This document shows positions 1 to 7,163 of a stretch of 12,419 nucleotides of DNA, one piece after another; the first letter of the stretch is position 1; each line of letters starts with the position of its first letter. The position numbers were made by a program, and so were the translations under genes. The stretch comes from Zygnema cylindricum (lineage: Eukaryota > Streptophyta > Zygnematophyceae > Zygnematales > Zygnemataceae), in NCBI GenBank assembly GCA_037447655.1, contig JBBHKE010001003.1, positions 1 to 12,419 on the forward strand. The letters run 5' to 3'. A model generated the notes under the pieces. That model saw only the letters and a list, made by a program, of their open reading frames with translations. It was not told the DNA's origin and searched no databases.

Positions 1-1
1 G

Positions 2-331
2 CCATTCACTCTATTGGATGACCCCTATTTCAAGGCAGCAGTGAAGCAGACTGGGGAGATAGGGGAGTCTTATAAGTTACCGCACCGAAATGCCATGAGA
101 ACGAGACTTTTGGCTAAGACCAAGGCGACGATCACTAATGATTTGGAGAGTTACATGAAGACATTGAAAGTCACCGGAGCCTTTGTCACATCAGACGGTT
201 GGACAGCTATTGACCAACCACCTCTTCCTAACTTTTTAGCTGTCACCCCAAAAGGTGACATGTTTCTCATGGCCAAAGATGCAATTCTGTGTCCTCCATT
301 AGACTACAGAATACAGGAAGCCTCTAGATAG
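2..331 (+). pseudogene. hAT-type transposase fragment (DUF659 domain), partial
   Basis: The reading frame is open from the left edge of the window (no start seen) to a TAG at 329-331, about 109 residues. The stretch T-S-D-G-W-T, then N-F-L-A-V-T-P-K-G about ten residues later and M-F-L, matches the pattern of the DUF659 domain found in plant hAT-like transposases, where an Asp-Gly-Trp-Thr motif precedes a 'P-L-N-F-L-V-x-x-P-x-G' strand. In an intact protein the domain continues into the catalytic RNase H-like core and the hAT dimerisation region. Here the similarity fades after the M-F-L motif and the frame closes, so this is probably a truncated relic. Neighbouring sequence (332-870) shows no continuation. 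The DUF659 assignment rests on motif pattern only and the superfamily is inferred from it. Confidence 0.55.
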
Positions 332-870
332 TTATTAGCTAACCCACTTTCAATGGCAACCACTAGTACCCAAGCAGACAAACAGATAATCTGACTGCAA
401 CCCTGTGCAATCTGGACTCCCTTGAGTTTGTAGGAAAAAGAATCTCTGAAAACGCCCAACCAGGCGATAAGTTATGAAGCAGTAAAAATGTCAATTTGTT
501 CAAACTCTCAGAGAGAGGTGACTGCCTACCATAATTTTCTAAGTCTTGATTCCCTCAAATAACTCCTATCTATTGAAGTAGGGACCAATCAGAATAATGT
601 ACCGTACCAAAAAGTACTACTGTCGGTGTACCTTTTGTACGACCTATGTACGACAAGGCTATTAAGCGGACGCGTGTCCACTTTTCATTCATCCGTATGT
701 TCATCGGAATTCCCGCGACCGAATGTTATCACTCCACGTGGCGCTAGGTCATGCCATGTCACTAAACGCCAAAGTGACCATTTCGGGATTGCGGCGATGA
801 TGTGCGCCATCGGATATGAACCAAAATGCAATCTCAACCATCATAAATACTTGTGTGATATTCGTTTCGC
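332..870. other. Spacer without recognisable gene
   Basis: I see no coding sequence that resembles a known family here. A 120-codon frame at 626-988 runs into the copia LTR and looks accidental. Short features are a perfect G-box/ABRE core, CCACGTGG, at 734-741, a local direct repeat of GTACGAC near 640-655, and a near-palindrome around ACGCGT at 668-679. These could be promoter-like elements, but nothing downstream needs them. Confidence 0.5.
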
Positions 871-1314
871 TGTTGAAAACAAAATGCGTGGTATCCGTTT
901 CAAAATAGAATCGTACTTCGTACTTTTACAAAACTGTATCTATGCATGCTGTATACAGTTTCAATTAAATGAATTCGTTCACTCCTAAATAAATGTATAT
1001 TTATCATTCACTATAACATTTAGCATTGGTCCTACTCTAATAGGATAAAGATGACAATTACCGGCTAACCTGACGGACGGCAGGTACCGGGATCAAGTCC
1101 TAGGTCCGTCACGTATCGTTTTAGTAACCTACTAAAAAAAATGCTTGATAAACTAAAGCAGCCATGATTCAGCCACCCTCTCTATCCTTCACTGACTACA
1201 ACCAGTATGGGGGCTAGAGAGAGGAGGTGGAGGTAGGCTGTCGTACTTTTCTTTTCCTTTTATACCAACATACGTATACCTAGAAAATACTATAAAAATC
1301 TATTAATTTCAACA
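871..1314 (-). repeat. Putative 3' LTR of the copia element
   Basis: The LTR begins on the minus strand at 1314 with TGTTGAAA and ends at 871 with TTTCAACA. That is a perfect 8-bp terminal inverted repeat with canonical TG...CA ends, over 444 bp. It is placed directly after the polypurine tract, about 50 bp downstream of the RNase H stop, as expected for copia. A TATA-box-like GGTATAAAAGG lies at 1256-1266 on the minus strand, about 50 bp inside the start, and would serve as the U3 promoter. Two hairpins lie inside (931-961 and 1071-1111). No second LTR copy is present in the window to confirm the ends by alignment. Confidence 0.65.
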
Positions 1315-1322
1315 CTCCACTT
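1315..1322 (-). other. Polypurine tract of the copia element
   Basis: AAGTGGAG on the minus strand lies immediately 5' of the LTR start TGTTGA. A purine tract of the form AAGTGGGAG directly before TGTTG is common in plant copia elements and would prime plus-strand DNA synthesis. Its position between the RNase H stop and a TG-starting LTR supports both calls. Confidence 0.65.
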
Positions 1323-1371
1323 ATTTTCTACTCTAATTTTAACTAAGTTTTAGTCCACACTTTTCTCCGTA

Positions 1372-1899
1372 TTATTTCAATTTAGGAGAGGGCACTGGTT
1401 TTGTCATCCTTTCAACCACCATTTCCTCATCAGATTTATATACAATATTCACAATCTTATTCTCAACGTTTTCCCTCACAAAACCCAATCTTATGTCCAT
1501 ATGCTTAGCTTTGAAATGATGTTTTGGATCAGCTGCAATTGCAATGGCAACTTGATTGTCACAAAACAATTCATGCACTCCCTCCGTGATATACCCCAGT
1601 TCTTGCAACAAGGACTTGACCCACATCAATTCTTTCACAGCAGAACAAGAGGCCATGTACTCCGCCTCCATAGTAGACTGAGCCACCACCTTTTGTTGGT
1701 TACTGCTCCAACAGCAAGCACGTTCCCCCACATACAACACATACCCAGAAGTGCATCTTCTCATAGGTGTGTCCCCATAACAGGCATCACTCCAAGCAGT
1801 GATGTCAGTGTGCTCCCCTCCTAAATGCAACCATAACTCTCTGTTTCCCACCAGATATCTCATGACTCTCTTGGGTGCCTCCCAATCTCTCTTCCTAGG
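1372..1899 (-). pseudogene. Copia RNase H domain (end of pol)
   Basis: RNase H removes the RNA strand of the RNA-DNA hybrid during reverse transcription. Read from the frameshift near 1900 to the TAA at 1372-1374, the frame starts with R-D-W-E-A-P-K-R-V-M-R-Y-L, the usual linker before copia RNase H. Counting from the Met at 1863, the visible landmarks are the acidic S-D-A at about 25-27, C-T-S-G-Y-V at 37-42, the S-T-M-E-A-E-Y motif at 63-69, C-D-N at 101-103 and the K-H-M-D-I-R motif at 120-125. The closing T-K-P-x-P is the usual copia C-terminus. All expected acidic catalytic residues are visible. The domain itself is unbroken but is separated from the reverse transcriptase by a one-base-type frameshift. 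Confidence 0.88.
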
Positions 1900-2915
1900 A
1901 TCTTAAGACTCCTACTGAGTACTCCAACTGCTGGCGATATGTCCGGCCTGGTATAGTTTATAAAATAGATCAAGCTTCCTAGGACCTGTCTATATGGGAT
2001 AGACTTCATAAACTCTCCCTCATGTGGAATCATTTGATCGTCTAAGATCATCGCTCCTCCTTTTGCACTCCCACCACTTTTTTTTTTCAAGTCCATGGGA
2101 GTGGTACAACTGTTAGCCTTTTCCATTTGGAATTTCTCAAGAATATTACCTATTGCTTCTTTCTGAGTAAATATGATAATTTTTTTCCCCATATCTCTCT
2201 CCATTTGGATCCCCAAAATGTATCTTGCCTCACATAAATCCTTCAGATCAAATCTGTTTCTAAGATCTTTCTTTAGCCTATTAATGTTTTCCAGAGATTA
2301 ACACAACACAAGCAGATCATCCACATAAATTGCAATAAAAATGACACCATTCTCATCTTCAAACATATAGATAGAATGGTCAGAGTTGATCCGGATATAT
2401 CCCAGACCAGTGAGAAACTCATCTAGTTTCTTGTTCCACTGTCGTGGGGCCTGTTTAAGTCCATATAAAGACTTTATGAGCCTGCAGACTTTGTTCTCTT
2501 CCCCATTCTCCACGAATCCCTCTGGTTGCCTAATGAAGATTTCTTCCTCTAACTCAACATTGAGAAATGCGGTCTTAATATCCATCTGATGAATTTCCAT
2601 GTCTTCCGCTGCTGCTAGACTTAGGAGAATCTTTACTGATGGGAATTGAACAACTGGAGCAAAAGTCTCCTCATAGTCAATCCCCTCTTTCTGGGTGAAC
2701 CCATTTGCTACCAAACGAGCCTTATATCTTCCAATAGTATTATATGGGTTCAGTTTTAGTTTAAACACCCATTTACAGCCGATAGGTTTTCTGTCAAGAG
2801 GACAGTCGGCTAGTTCTCAAGTATTTGCTTCGATGATAGAGGCCATCTCATCATTTATGGCTCTAATCCATCTGTCTTTCTCCGGAGTGTTTACTGCCTC
2901 CGAGTATGACTGAAG
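1900..2915 (-). pseudogene. Copia reverse transcriptase (RVT_2), broken
   Basis: This is the RNA-dependent DNA polymerase of a Ty1/copia element. The frame opens with L-Q-S-Y-S-E-A-V at about 2915, the usual linker into RVT_2, and runs through the G-C-K-W-V-F-K strand. It contains Y-K-A-R-L-V-A-N-G-F, the first catalytic Asp in Q-M-D-I-K-T-A-F-L, Q-P-E-G-F, L-Y-G-L-K-Q-A-P-R-Q-W and the Y-V-D-D active site (about 2316-2327). It continues to Y-R-Q-V-L-G-S-L-I-Y and T-R-P-D-I in the thumb and connection region. Breaks are TGA at 2817-2819 where the family usually has Trp, TAA at 2298-2300 just after the active site, and a frameshift near 1900. Because the frame is the same on both sides of each stop, the stops are point mutations. 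Confidence 0.9.
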
Positions 2916-2916
2916 C

Positions 2917-3017
2917 TCATCTGCGGAATTTTTAGGGTTAATCTGCGGAATCAGGGTTTGGCTGCAGATTTAGGGTTTGGGCCGCAGATTTAGGGTTTGG
3001 GCAAATTTAGGGTTTAT
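2917..3017. repeat. Short tandem repeat with plant telomere-like TTTAGGG
   Basis: There are four to five units of about 20 bp. The clearest are 2961-2980 and 2981-3000 (G-C-Y-G-C-A-G then ATTTAGGGTTTGG), with degenerate copies before (2917-2960) and after (3001-3017). Each carries AGGGTTT, which is both the plant telomere repeat core and the reverse of the telo-box AAACCCTA. The block starts where copia homology ends. A further AGGGTTTGGG is at about 3095-3104. Interstitial telomere-like sequence or a telo-box-rich promoter remnant are both possible. Confidence 0.6.
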
Positions 3018-3332
3018 TTTTTGGAATTCTTAACCCTAGGTCAGCATATTACCATCCTTTGGTCGCAGATTTTTGATTTTTGCAGCGTGGTATTAGGGTT
3101 TGGGAAACCATTTTGCCCAATTTTACTGTACTTTGTCTTTTATTTTGAACTTTTCTCATTATTTCTTATCTTTCTTTCCTTTAGTGCAACTTCCTTTGCT
3201 GGCTAGTTGATGTTTGGTTTGTGGTGGATTTGATATTCTCTTTCTTTATCCTTTGCCAAATTTAATCATTCATAAAACCTAGCAAAGTAAAAATATATAT
3301 TCTAAATATTAGATTTGCACGAATTATAACAT

Positions 3333-3458
3333 ATAATTATCATTGCTTTATAGTTGGGTATAGCGTGGCATAGCGCTGATACGCATACCCTACAAATAAT
3401 TATCATTGCTTTATAGTTGGGTATAGCGTGGCATAGCGATGACACGCATACCGTAGCA
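3333..3458. repeat. 63-bp tandem duplication, two copies
   Basis: Copy one starts at 3333 and copy two at 3396, both with ATAATTATCATTGCTTTATA, then GTTGGGTATAGCGTGGCATAG and an ACGCATACC near the end. The copies differ at a few positions only, so the duplication is fairly recent. The period is a multiple of three, which makes a minus-strand reading frame repeat 21 residues, but that frame has no recognisable domain. Confidence 0.8.
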
Positions 3459-4135
3459 GGATACTTATTGCCTGGGTGTTTAGTGATGGTCTTGGGTACG
3501 ATTATTCGGAACCAAGGCGGATCACGTTCTAGAGGACTTTGCAAAATCCGACTTGTTTCGACCAAGTCCGGTTCACTTTTAGTACTCACCATAGTATTAA
3601 AGGTGTTTTGTAAGTATCACGATGCCTTGCGGGTGCAGGAGCGTTTCTTTGTAATTTGGTCACTCGTGTAGGGGATCGGTGTGAATTGGTTTTGCTACAA
3701 ACCTTTCTTTTTGAGCAATTGCATTTTCTTGGCTTTTCTTGCATGCTATCTGGCCGTGAGTGGCCTTGAGGTTTCCTGTACCTGTCTGGATTGGATTTTG
3801 TTTCATAAATATCGCCGTGGGTGGCACTGTTTTTAGACAATTTTCTGTCTGCGCCGCTGTAGATCTGCACCGCCGCTGTAGATCTGCACCGAAAGGTGCC
3901 TGGATAGTTCTCTTTTTGTTTTTATAGATCTGGCCCTTCAACCTTGCCCCATTGTTTGCAGGGTAGAGGTTTTGGAATTCCGGTTTTTTGCTAGATCTAA
4001 CCAACGGGTCTTGATAGAGACTTCGTGTGTTGACTTCTTGTGTGGTTTGGCCTTCCATTTGACGCACCTGGATTAGGCCGTTCCGTGCTCTCATAATCGT
4101 AATCGAGGGTACTCTCTTCGTTTATGCCCACAGAT
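3459..4135. other. Stretch without recognisable gene; possible leader of the following element
   Basis: The plus strand is T-rich and resembles untranslated or intronic sequence. A 19-bp unit (CGCCGCTGTAGATCTGCAC) is tandemly duplicated at 3852-3889. A 144-codon minus-strand frame at 3660-4094 has basic, low-information composition and no motif I recognise. By position this could be LTR or leader of the gag-protease element that follows, but I found no match to the LTR at 6939-8174, so the 5' end of that element is unresolved. Confidence 0.4.
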
Positions 4136-4167
4136 TAGGATAACTTACGTTATCAATCCGGATCTAC

Positions 4168-4198
4168 CTGCAGCGGGACAGGTTTTTGTCCACTGCAG
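4168..4198 (+). other. Hairpin between PstI-type palindromes
   Basis: CTGCAG at 4168-4173 and CTGCAG at 4193-4198 flank GGGACA...TGTCC, giving an inverted repeat with a six-base outer stem, a small bulge, about five inner pairs and a short T-rich loop. It lies upstream of the gag frame. Its role is unknown; a structured leader is one possibility. Confidence 0.45.
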
Positions 4199-4273
4199 TT
4201 AGATCTTTCCTGTTTCTCCGAGTCTACGGACGCACCATTTTCGGTTTCGGTCCCTGAATCTCTGTCAGTTCGA

Positions 4274-5812
4274 TTGGTATTGACCACAATCTCCTCATTA
4301 TCATCGGTTTCCTCTAGGTCATACGCGGATAGAACCGAAGAAGGCTTTTCGAATGAAATATTTTCCTATCCTCTCACATTTCAATTTCCGGTTATTCCAA
4401 ATTTTGAACCACCAGCGCATTCTTCCTTTGACGACTTGGCTTCCTCTTCAGAGGGGGGCATGGGGAAGATGCAATTTTGTTTTTCAAGAATGAAAGACAC
4501 CATGTCTCTTTCCCATTTTTGTATGCTTTGTGATACCGAAATGCGTGACTTAGCATTTAGTTATCAAGACCGCTTTGATCTTAGGGTCCCTTTCTCTTTC
4601 CTCTGTCGATACCTTCGGGGTTCGGCTCTCACTTTATACACACGGATGCATAAGAGTATTTCTTAGATGACAGAGCACTCTCCACCCTTTGCGGGACATC
4701 CAGCCGTTTCCGACCAGGTAGAAATTCCCTACCAGGCTGTTGTTCCAGCAGTATTGGACGTTAATGGGGATGAGCTATATCCAGCCATCCCCGAGATTCC
4801 TCAGCAGTATGTTGTGGCTGCCCGTGCGGCAGTTCCAGCTAGACCGGGAGGATTAATTCTTTTACGTGACCCACTATTGGTCATGTTCGATCTTCTCCAA
4901 AAAGAATATCGGATGCAAAATCCAGATCAGGTTAAGGAGTTGATGAACTTCAAACGTAGGCCAGGTGGGACTGCCTCTGCTTTAAGAGCTAGAATGGAAA
5001 CCTTTCAGGAAGCATTACCGGACCTTATGTCCGATGAAGAGGTTGTCCAAAAATTCGTGGGACAGTTTCCTCCTCAATCGAAAATATTCATTCAAACTCA
5101 TCTCAATCAAACATACGAGCTGAAATTTACCTTTGAGCAAGCGGCTGAATATGCAGTTAGGTATGAGATGGAATCGTCGTGGTGGGATGCTCATGACAAT
5201 CCCGAATCTCAAGTAAACGAATTTGACCAATCCCCACCACCTCCGATGAACCTGTGGCCTTCTAATAGGCCTCCAAAGACGCCGGCCATGGGAAACCCGC
5301 AATTTAATTCCGGAGACCGATTATGTTTCCCATGTGGAAACACGAGGCATGATGCACGCATGTGCATAGATAAGTCGGCCACATGCACCCATTGCTAGTA
5401 GAAAGGACATTACGTCCACCGTTGCCATGTTAAAGACCCTAATTTCTCATATCAGAATCACATTCAGAACGGTGGAATTCCTGCGCGTTCTGCTAAGCCA
5501 TTCACTCCTCCTACTGAGATAGAGAAAGAGGCGACTCTGCCTAAGATCTCTCGCAGAGAGAGGGAAAAGGCCGAAATACAAGTCATGATGGCGGCCATGA
5601 TGAAGGAACAATTTGTTGCCTTAATGGCCGAAATAAAACCCCAATTCACGAGGATGGCGAGGACAGTCCTCCACATGCCATCGTTGGCTGGCCGAATCCT
5701 CCAGGATTCTACGGTTCAAAAACGAGTAGCTACTTTTGATAAGGGCTCGCCTGATCAGAATCGGGACGGTAAATTCCCTAATTCTCGTCTTCCACTTTCT
5801 TTCGAGAAATAA
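4274..5812 (+). pseudogene. gag: capsid region plus two CCHC zinc knuckles, with in-frame stops
   Basis: Gag forms the virus-like particle and binds element RNA. All of this is one frame, interrupted by TAG at 4664-4666, two adjacent TAGs at 5396-5401 and closed by TAA at 5810-5812. The first part (to 4663) includes F-L-C-R-Y-L-R-G-S-A-L, like the 'Y-L-x-G-x-A' helix of retrotransposon gag. The middle part has the typical 'F-x-x-L-x-x-x-Y', F-K-R-R-P-G-G, A-R-M-E-T-F and L-P-D-L-M-S-D-E-E-V-V-Q-K-F sequence of the capsid C-terminal half. Knuckle one, C-x2-C-x4-H-x4-C, is at 5324-5365. Knuckle two, same spacing, is at 5384-5425, but two of its middle positions are the TAG pair. After it comes a basic, Met-rich tail. 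The true start is unclear: no ATG precedes 4459 in this frame and the 4274 codon is TTG. Confidence 0.75.
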
Positions 5813-6454
5813 CCTCTCTCACCTCTACCTGACACAACTTCCTCCATTATGGCTAAAGCTCTCACCATTCTGGATAATACCATACATGATGCACATCGAG
5901 TCAAGGAACGGCTGAGCATCATTTCTACTATGATTGATGAAGCCCCGAGGGCCTCTCCTCTTTCTAATGAGGTTCCCAAATCCTCTCCCGTTGTTGATGA
6001 GTTGGCTGCAGCCGCCGCTTTGAGGGCGTTGCTGTTGAACCGTAGTTTTTCAATCATTCAGCCGGTTACTGCGGATGAGCGCCGTGACCTTGATCCTCAC
6101 ATGAGTTTCTTAGACAATTCTCAAAAGTCCTTCTCTGTTAATGGTGTTGCGCCTTCTCTCCCTCTCATAGACACCGGAGCGAAATCCGTGATCCTTGGAG
6201 CCAGATTTGCGCTCAAGCTTGGTTTGACGGCACACAAGCTTCAAGCCACATCTACGTGGCTTCTCACTTCAGCCAGTACCACGGAGCCGGTGTTTGGAAT
6301 TACCAGGGACTCGCTTGTCTTTCGGTTTCGCATTGGAACCAAGAGTGAGTCCGTGGAGGTCCGAGCATTGGTCACCAAATGCAACAACTATAAATGCTTA
6401 GTTGGACAGGATGTTATCTTCCGAATCGGTAGGGGAGTAGATATGCATGATTAA
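5813..6454 (+). pseudogene. Retropepsin-like aspartic protease, in frame with gag
   Basis: This is the protease that would cleave the polyprotein. It lies in the same frame as gag, separated only by TAA at 5810-5812; an ATG at 5849 gives 201 residues, but the frame is continuous from gag, so that ATG need not be a real start. The catalytic motif is L-I-D-T-G-A-K-S-V-I-L at residues 106-116 from that ATG (Asp codon at 6170-6172), followed by A-R-F-A-L-K-L-G-L as in retropepsins. The second half has C-L-V-G-Q-D-V-I near the end, matching the hydrophobic-Gly-x-Asp element of the family. The first 95 residues are a low-complexity linker with an Ala-rich helix. Length and order fit a single-domain protease that dimerises. 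The frame ends with TAA at 6452-6454. Confidence 0.75.
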
Positions 6455-6901
6455 ACTTTCTCCTACCTCCCCCCTAATTTTTTGAGATGCAAAATTTGCC
6501 TCCCTCTTGTCTCTGCTCGCAAGCTGCTGCCCACAATGGCACATTTGGCTTCCGCTCTCCCTGCATTTTCCAGTATCGAACTTAGGGAAGACAATTGCGA
6601 CTCTCTTTTCCCATAAAGGATCCTTCCAAGCACCCCACCATTGCAAGATAGTTTTAGTGAGCTCGGTTTTCTCATTGAGTCGCGTCATCTCTTGGATACC
6701 ATCGACACCAAGGTCTCCCCACACATTTTCCATGTGGTGGATAGCGATACTAACGGGATGCTAAGTTTGCAGAGGGTTTATACATGTACAGGTGGTGATC
6801 AAGGGTTCCACATGGAGTGCCTCTCTCCTCCATTGTCTTTCACCACAAAAGACCATTGCTGCCTCCATATCTGTTACCAAGTCCTTAGTTGCGTTGACTA
6901 G
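6455..6901 (+). pseudogene. Continuation of the gag-protease frame with PHD-finger-like remnant
   Basis: The gag-protease frame stays readable past TAA 6452-6454 and a further TAA at 6614-6616 to TAG at 6899-6901. Near the end it reads C-T-G-G-D-Q-G-F-H-M-E-C-L-S-P-P-L, about 25 codons before more cysteines. In PHD fingers the pattern is C-x2-C-x4-H-x2-C-L-x-P-P-L; here the second Cys is Gly, the first Cys pair is not visible and the last Cys pair has shifted spacing, so the finger cannot be functional as written. A PHD reader at the C-terminal end of an integrase would be analogous to the chromodomain of chromoviruses. The alternative is a captured host fragment. The remaining sequence is unrecognised. 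Confidence 0.35.
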
Positions 6902-6923
6902 CTCCTCTACAAGCTAAGGAGCT

Positions 6924-6934
6924 GGGAGGGGGAA
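6924..6934 (+). other. Polypurine tract before the LTR
   Basis: GGGAGGGGGAA is an 11-base purine run, directly after the coding remnant and four bases before TGGGTCC, the probable LTR start at 6939. It would prime plus-strand DNA synthesis. The block shared with the second LTR copy begins at 6933, within the last two bases of this tract. Confidence 0.6.
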
Positions 6935-7163
6935 TTATTGGGTCCACTTCACTCTAGGGGAGTATTCTTCCCCTTCTCTCTTTCCACTTCACTCTAGGGG
7001 AGTATTCTTCCCCTTCTCTCTCTAGGTCATTTCCATTTGTATTCCTTCTCATGGTGTATATATTTTTTGGCATTCCATATTTATGTCCGTTTGCATATAT
7101 GTTCGTATGCATGATTTTGCTTGTTGTGATGCATGTTCGCTTGCTTGCCTCTCATGCATGACA
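6933..7163 (+). repeat. LTR-head direct repeat, copy 1
   Basis: This copy runs from AATTATTGGGTCC to CTCTCATGCATGACA, 231 bp. It matches copy 2 (8436-8666) at a constant offset of 1503 bases, with about 13 substitutions and two compensating one-base indels by eye. It contains the 40-bp duplication and the TATA-like run. After it, ACTGTCATGCCG leads to one unit resembling the 28-bp satellite (about 7178-7205) and then the 20-bp array. Confidence 0.88.

Larger units (their letters stand above)
871..2915 (-). mobile_element. Ty1/copia LTR retrotransposon, 5'-truncated
   Basis: Read on the minus strand, the order is reverse transcriptase, RNase H, polypurine tract, 3' LTR, which is the copia order when integrase lies upstream. 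Integrase, protease, gag and the 5' LTR are missing: homology begins abruptly at about 2915, where the linker just before the reverse transcriptase should continue into integrase. The coding part has two in-frame stops (2817-2819 TGA and 2298-2300 TAA on the minus strand) and one frameshift near 1900, so the copy is dead. The base on the far side of the LTR (870) should be the target-site boundary; the matching target-site copy was lost with the 5' end. Confidence 0.8.
4139..6934 (+). mobile_element. Ty3/gypsy-like gag-protease LTR element, internal region
   Basis: One plus-strand frame carries gag, two zinc knuckles and a retropepsin-like protease, then a PHD-like remnant. It is followed by a polypurine tract (6924-6934) and an LTR (from about 6939). 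Reverse transcriptase, RNase H and integrase catalytic core are absent between the protease and the polypurine tract. This gives a pol-less structure resembling non-autonomous gag-carrying derivatives described in plants (TR-GAG type), or an internal deletion. The gag character and frame layout favour Ty3/gypsy, but without reverse transcriptase the superfamily is inferred. The 5' LTR was not identified; the left limit given is simply where the open frame begins after a TAG at 4136-4138. Confidence 0.6.

Noticed and set aside
626-988. 120-codon plus-strand frame as a small gene
   Set aside because: It runs across the boundary of the copia LTR, and its sequence is unlike any family I know.
1030-1112. 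tRNA gene around the B-box-like sequence at 1090
   Set aside because: The acceptor-like strand has its complement only 25 bases upstream, not about 65, and no A-box or anticodon arm fits.
3660-4094. 144-codon minus-strand frame as a gene
   Set aside because: The composition is basic and low-information, no motif is recognisable, and the plus strand is T-rich, which makes such minus frames likely by chance.
4271-4290. Methionine tRNA primer-binding site at TTGGTATTGACC
   Set aside because: Only the first six bases (TGGTAT) agree with the usual site; the rest do not, and no LTR end can be placed before it.
5755-6057. Minus-strand open frames opposite gag and protease (also 5015-5302 and 5464-5676)
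   Set aside because: They are antisense to well-supported gag-protease sequence and have no motifs of their own.
4139-6901. A variant nuclear code with TAR read as Gln
   Set aside because: CAA and CAG are used freely in the same frame, the neighbouring copia copy has a TGA and a frameshift, and decay of a silenced element explains everything. Kept only as a test in the findings.
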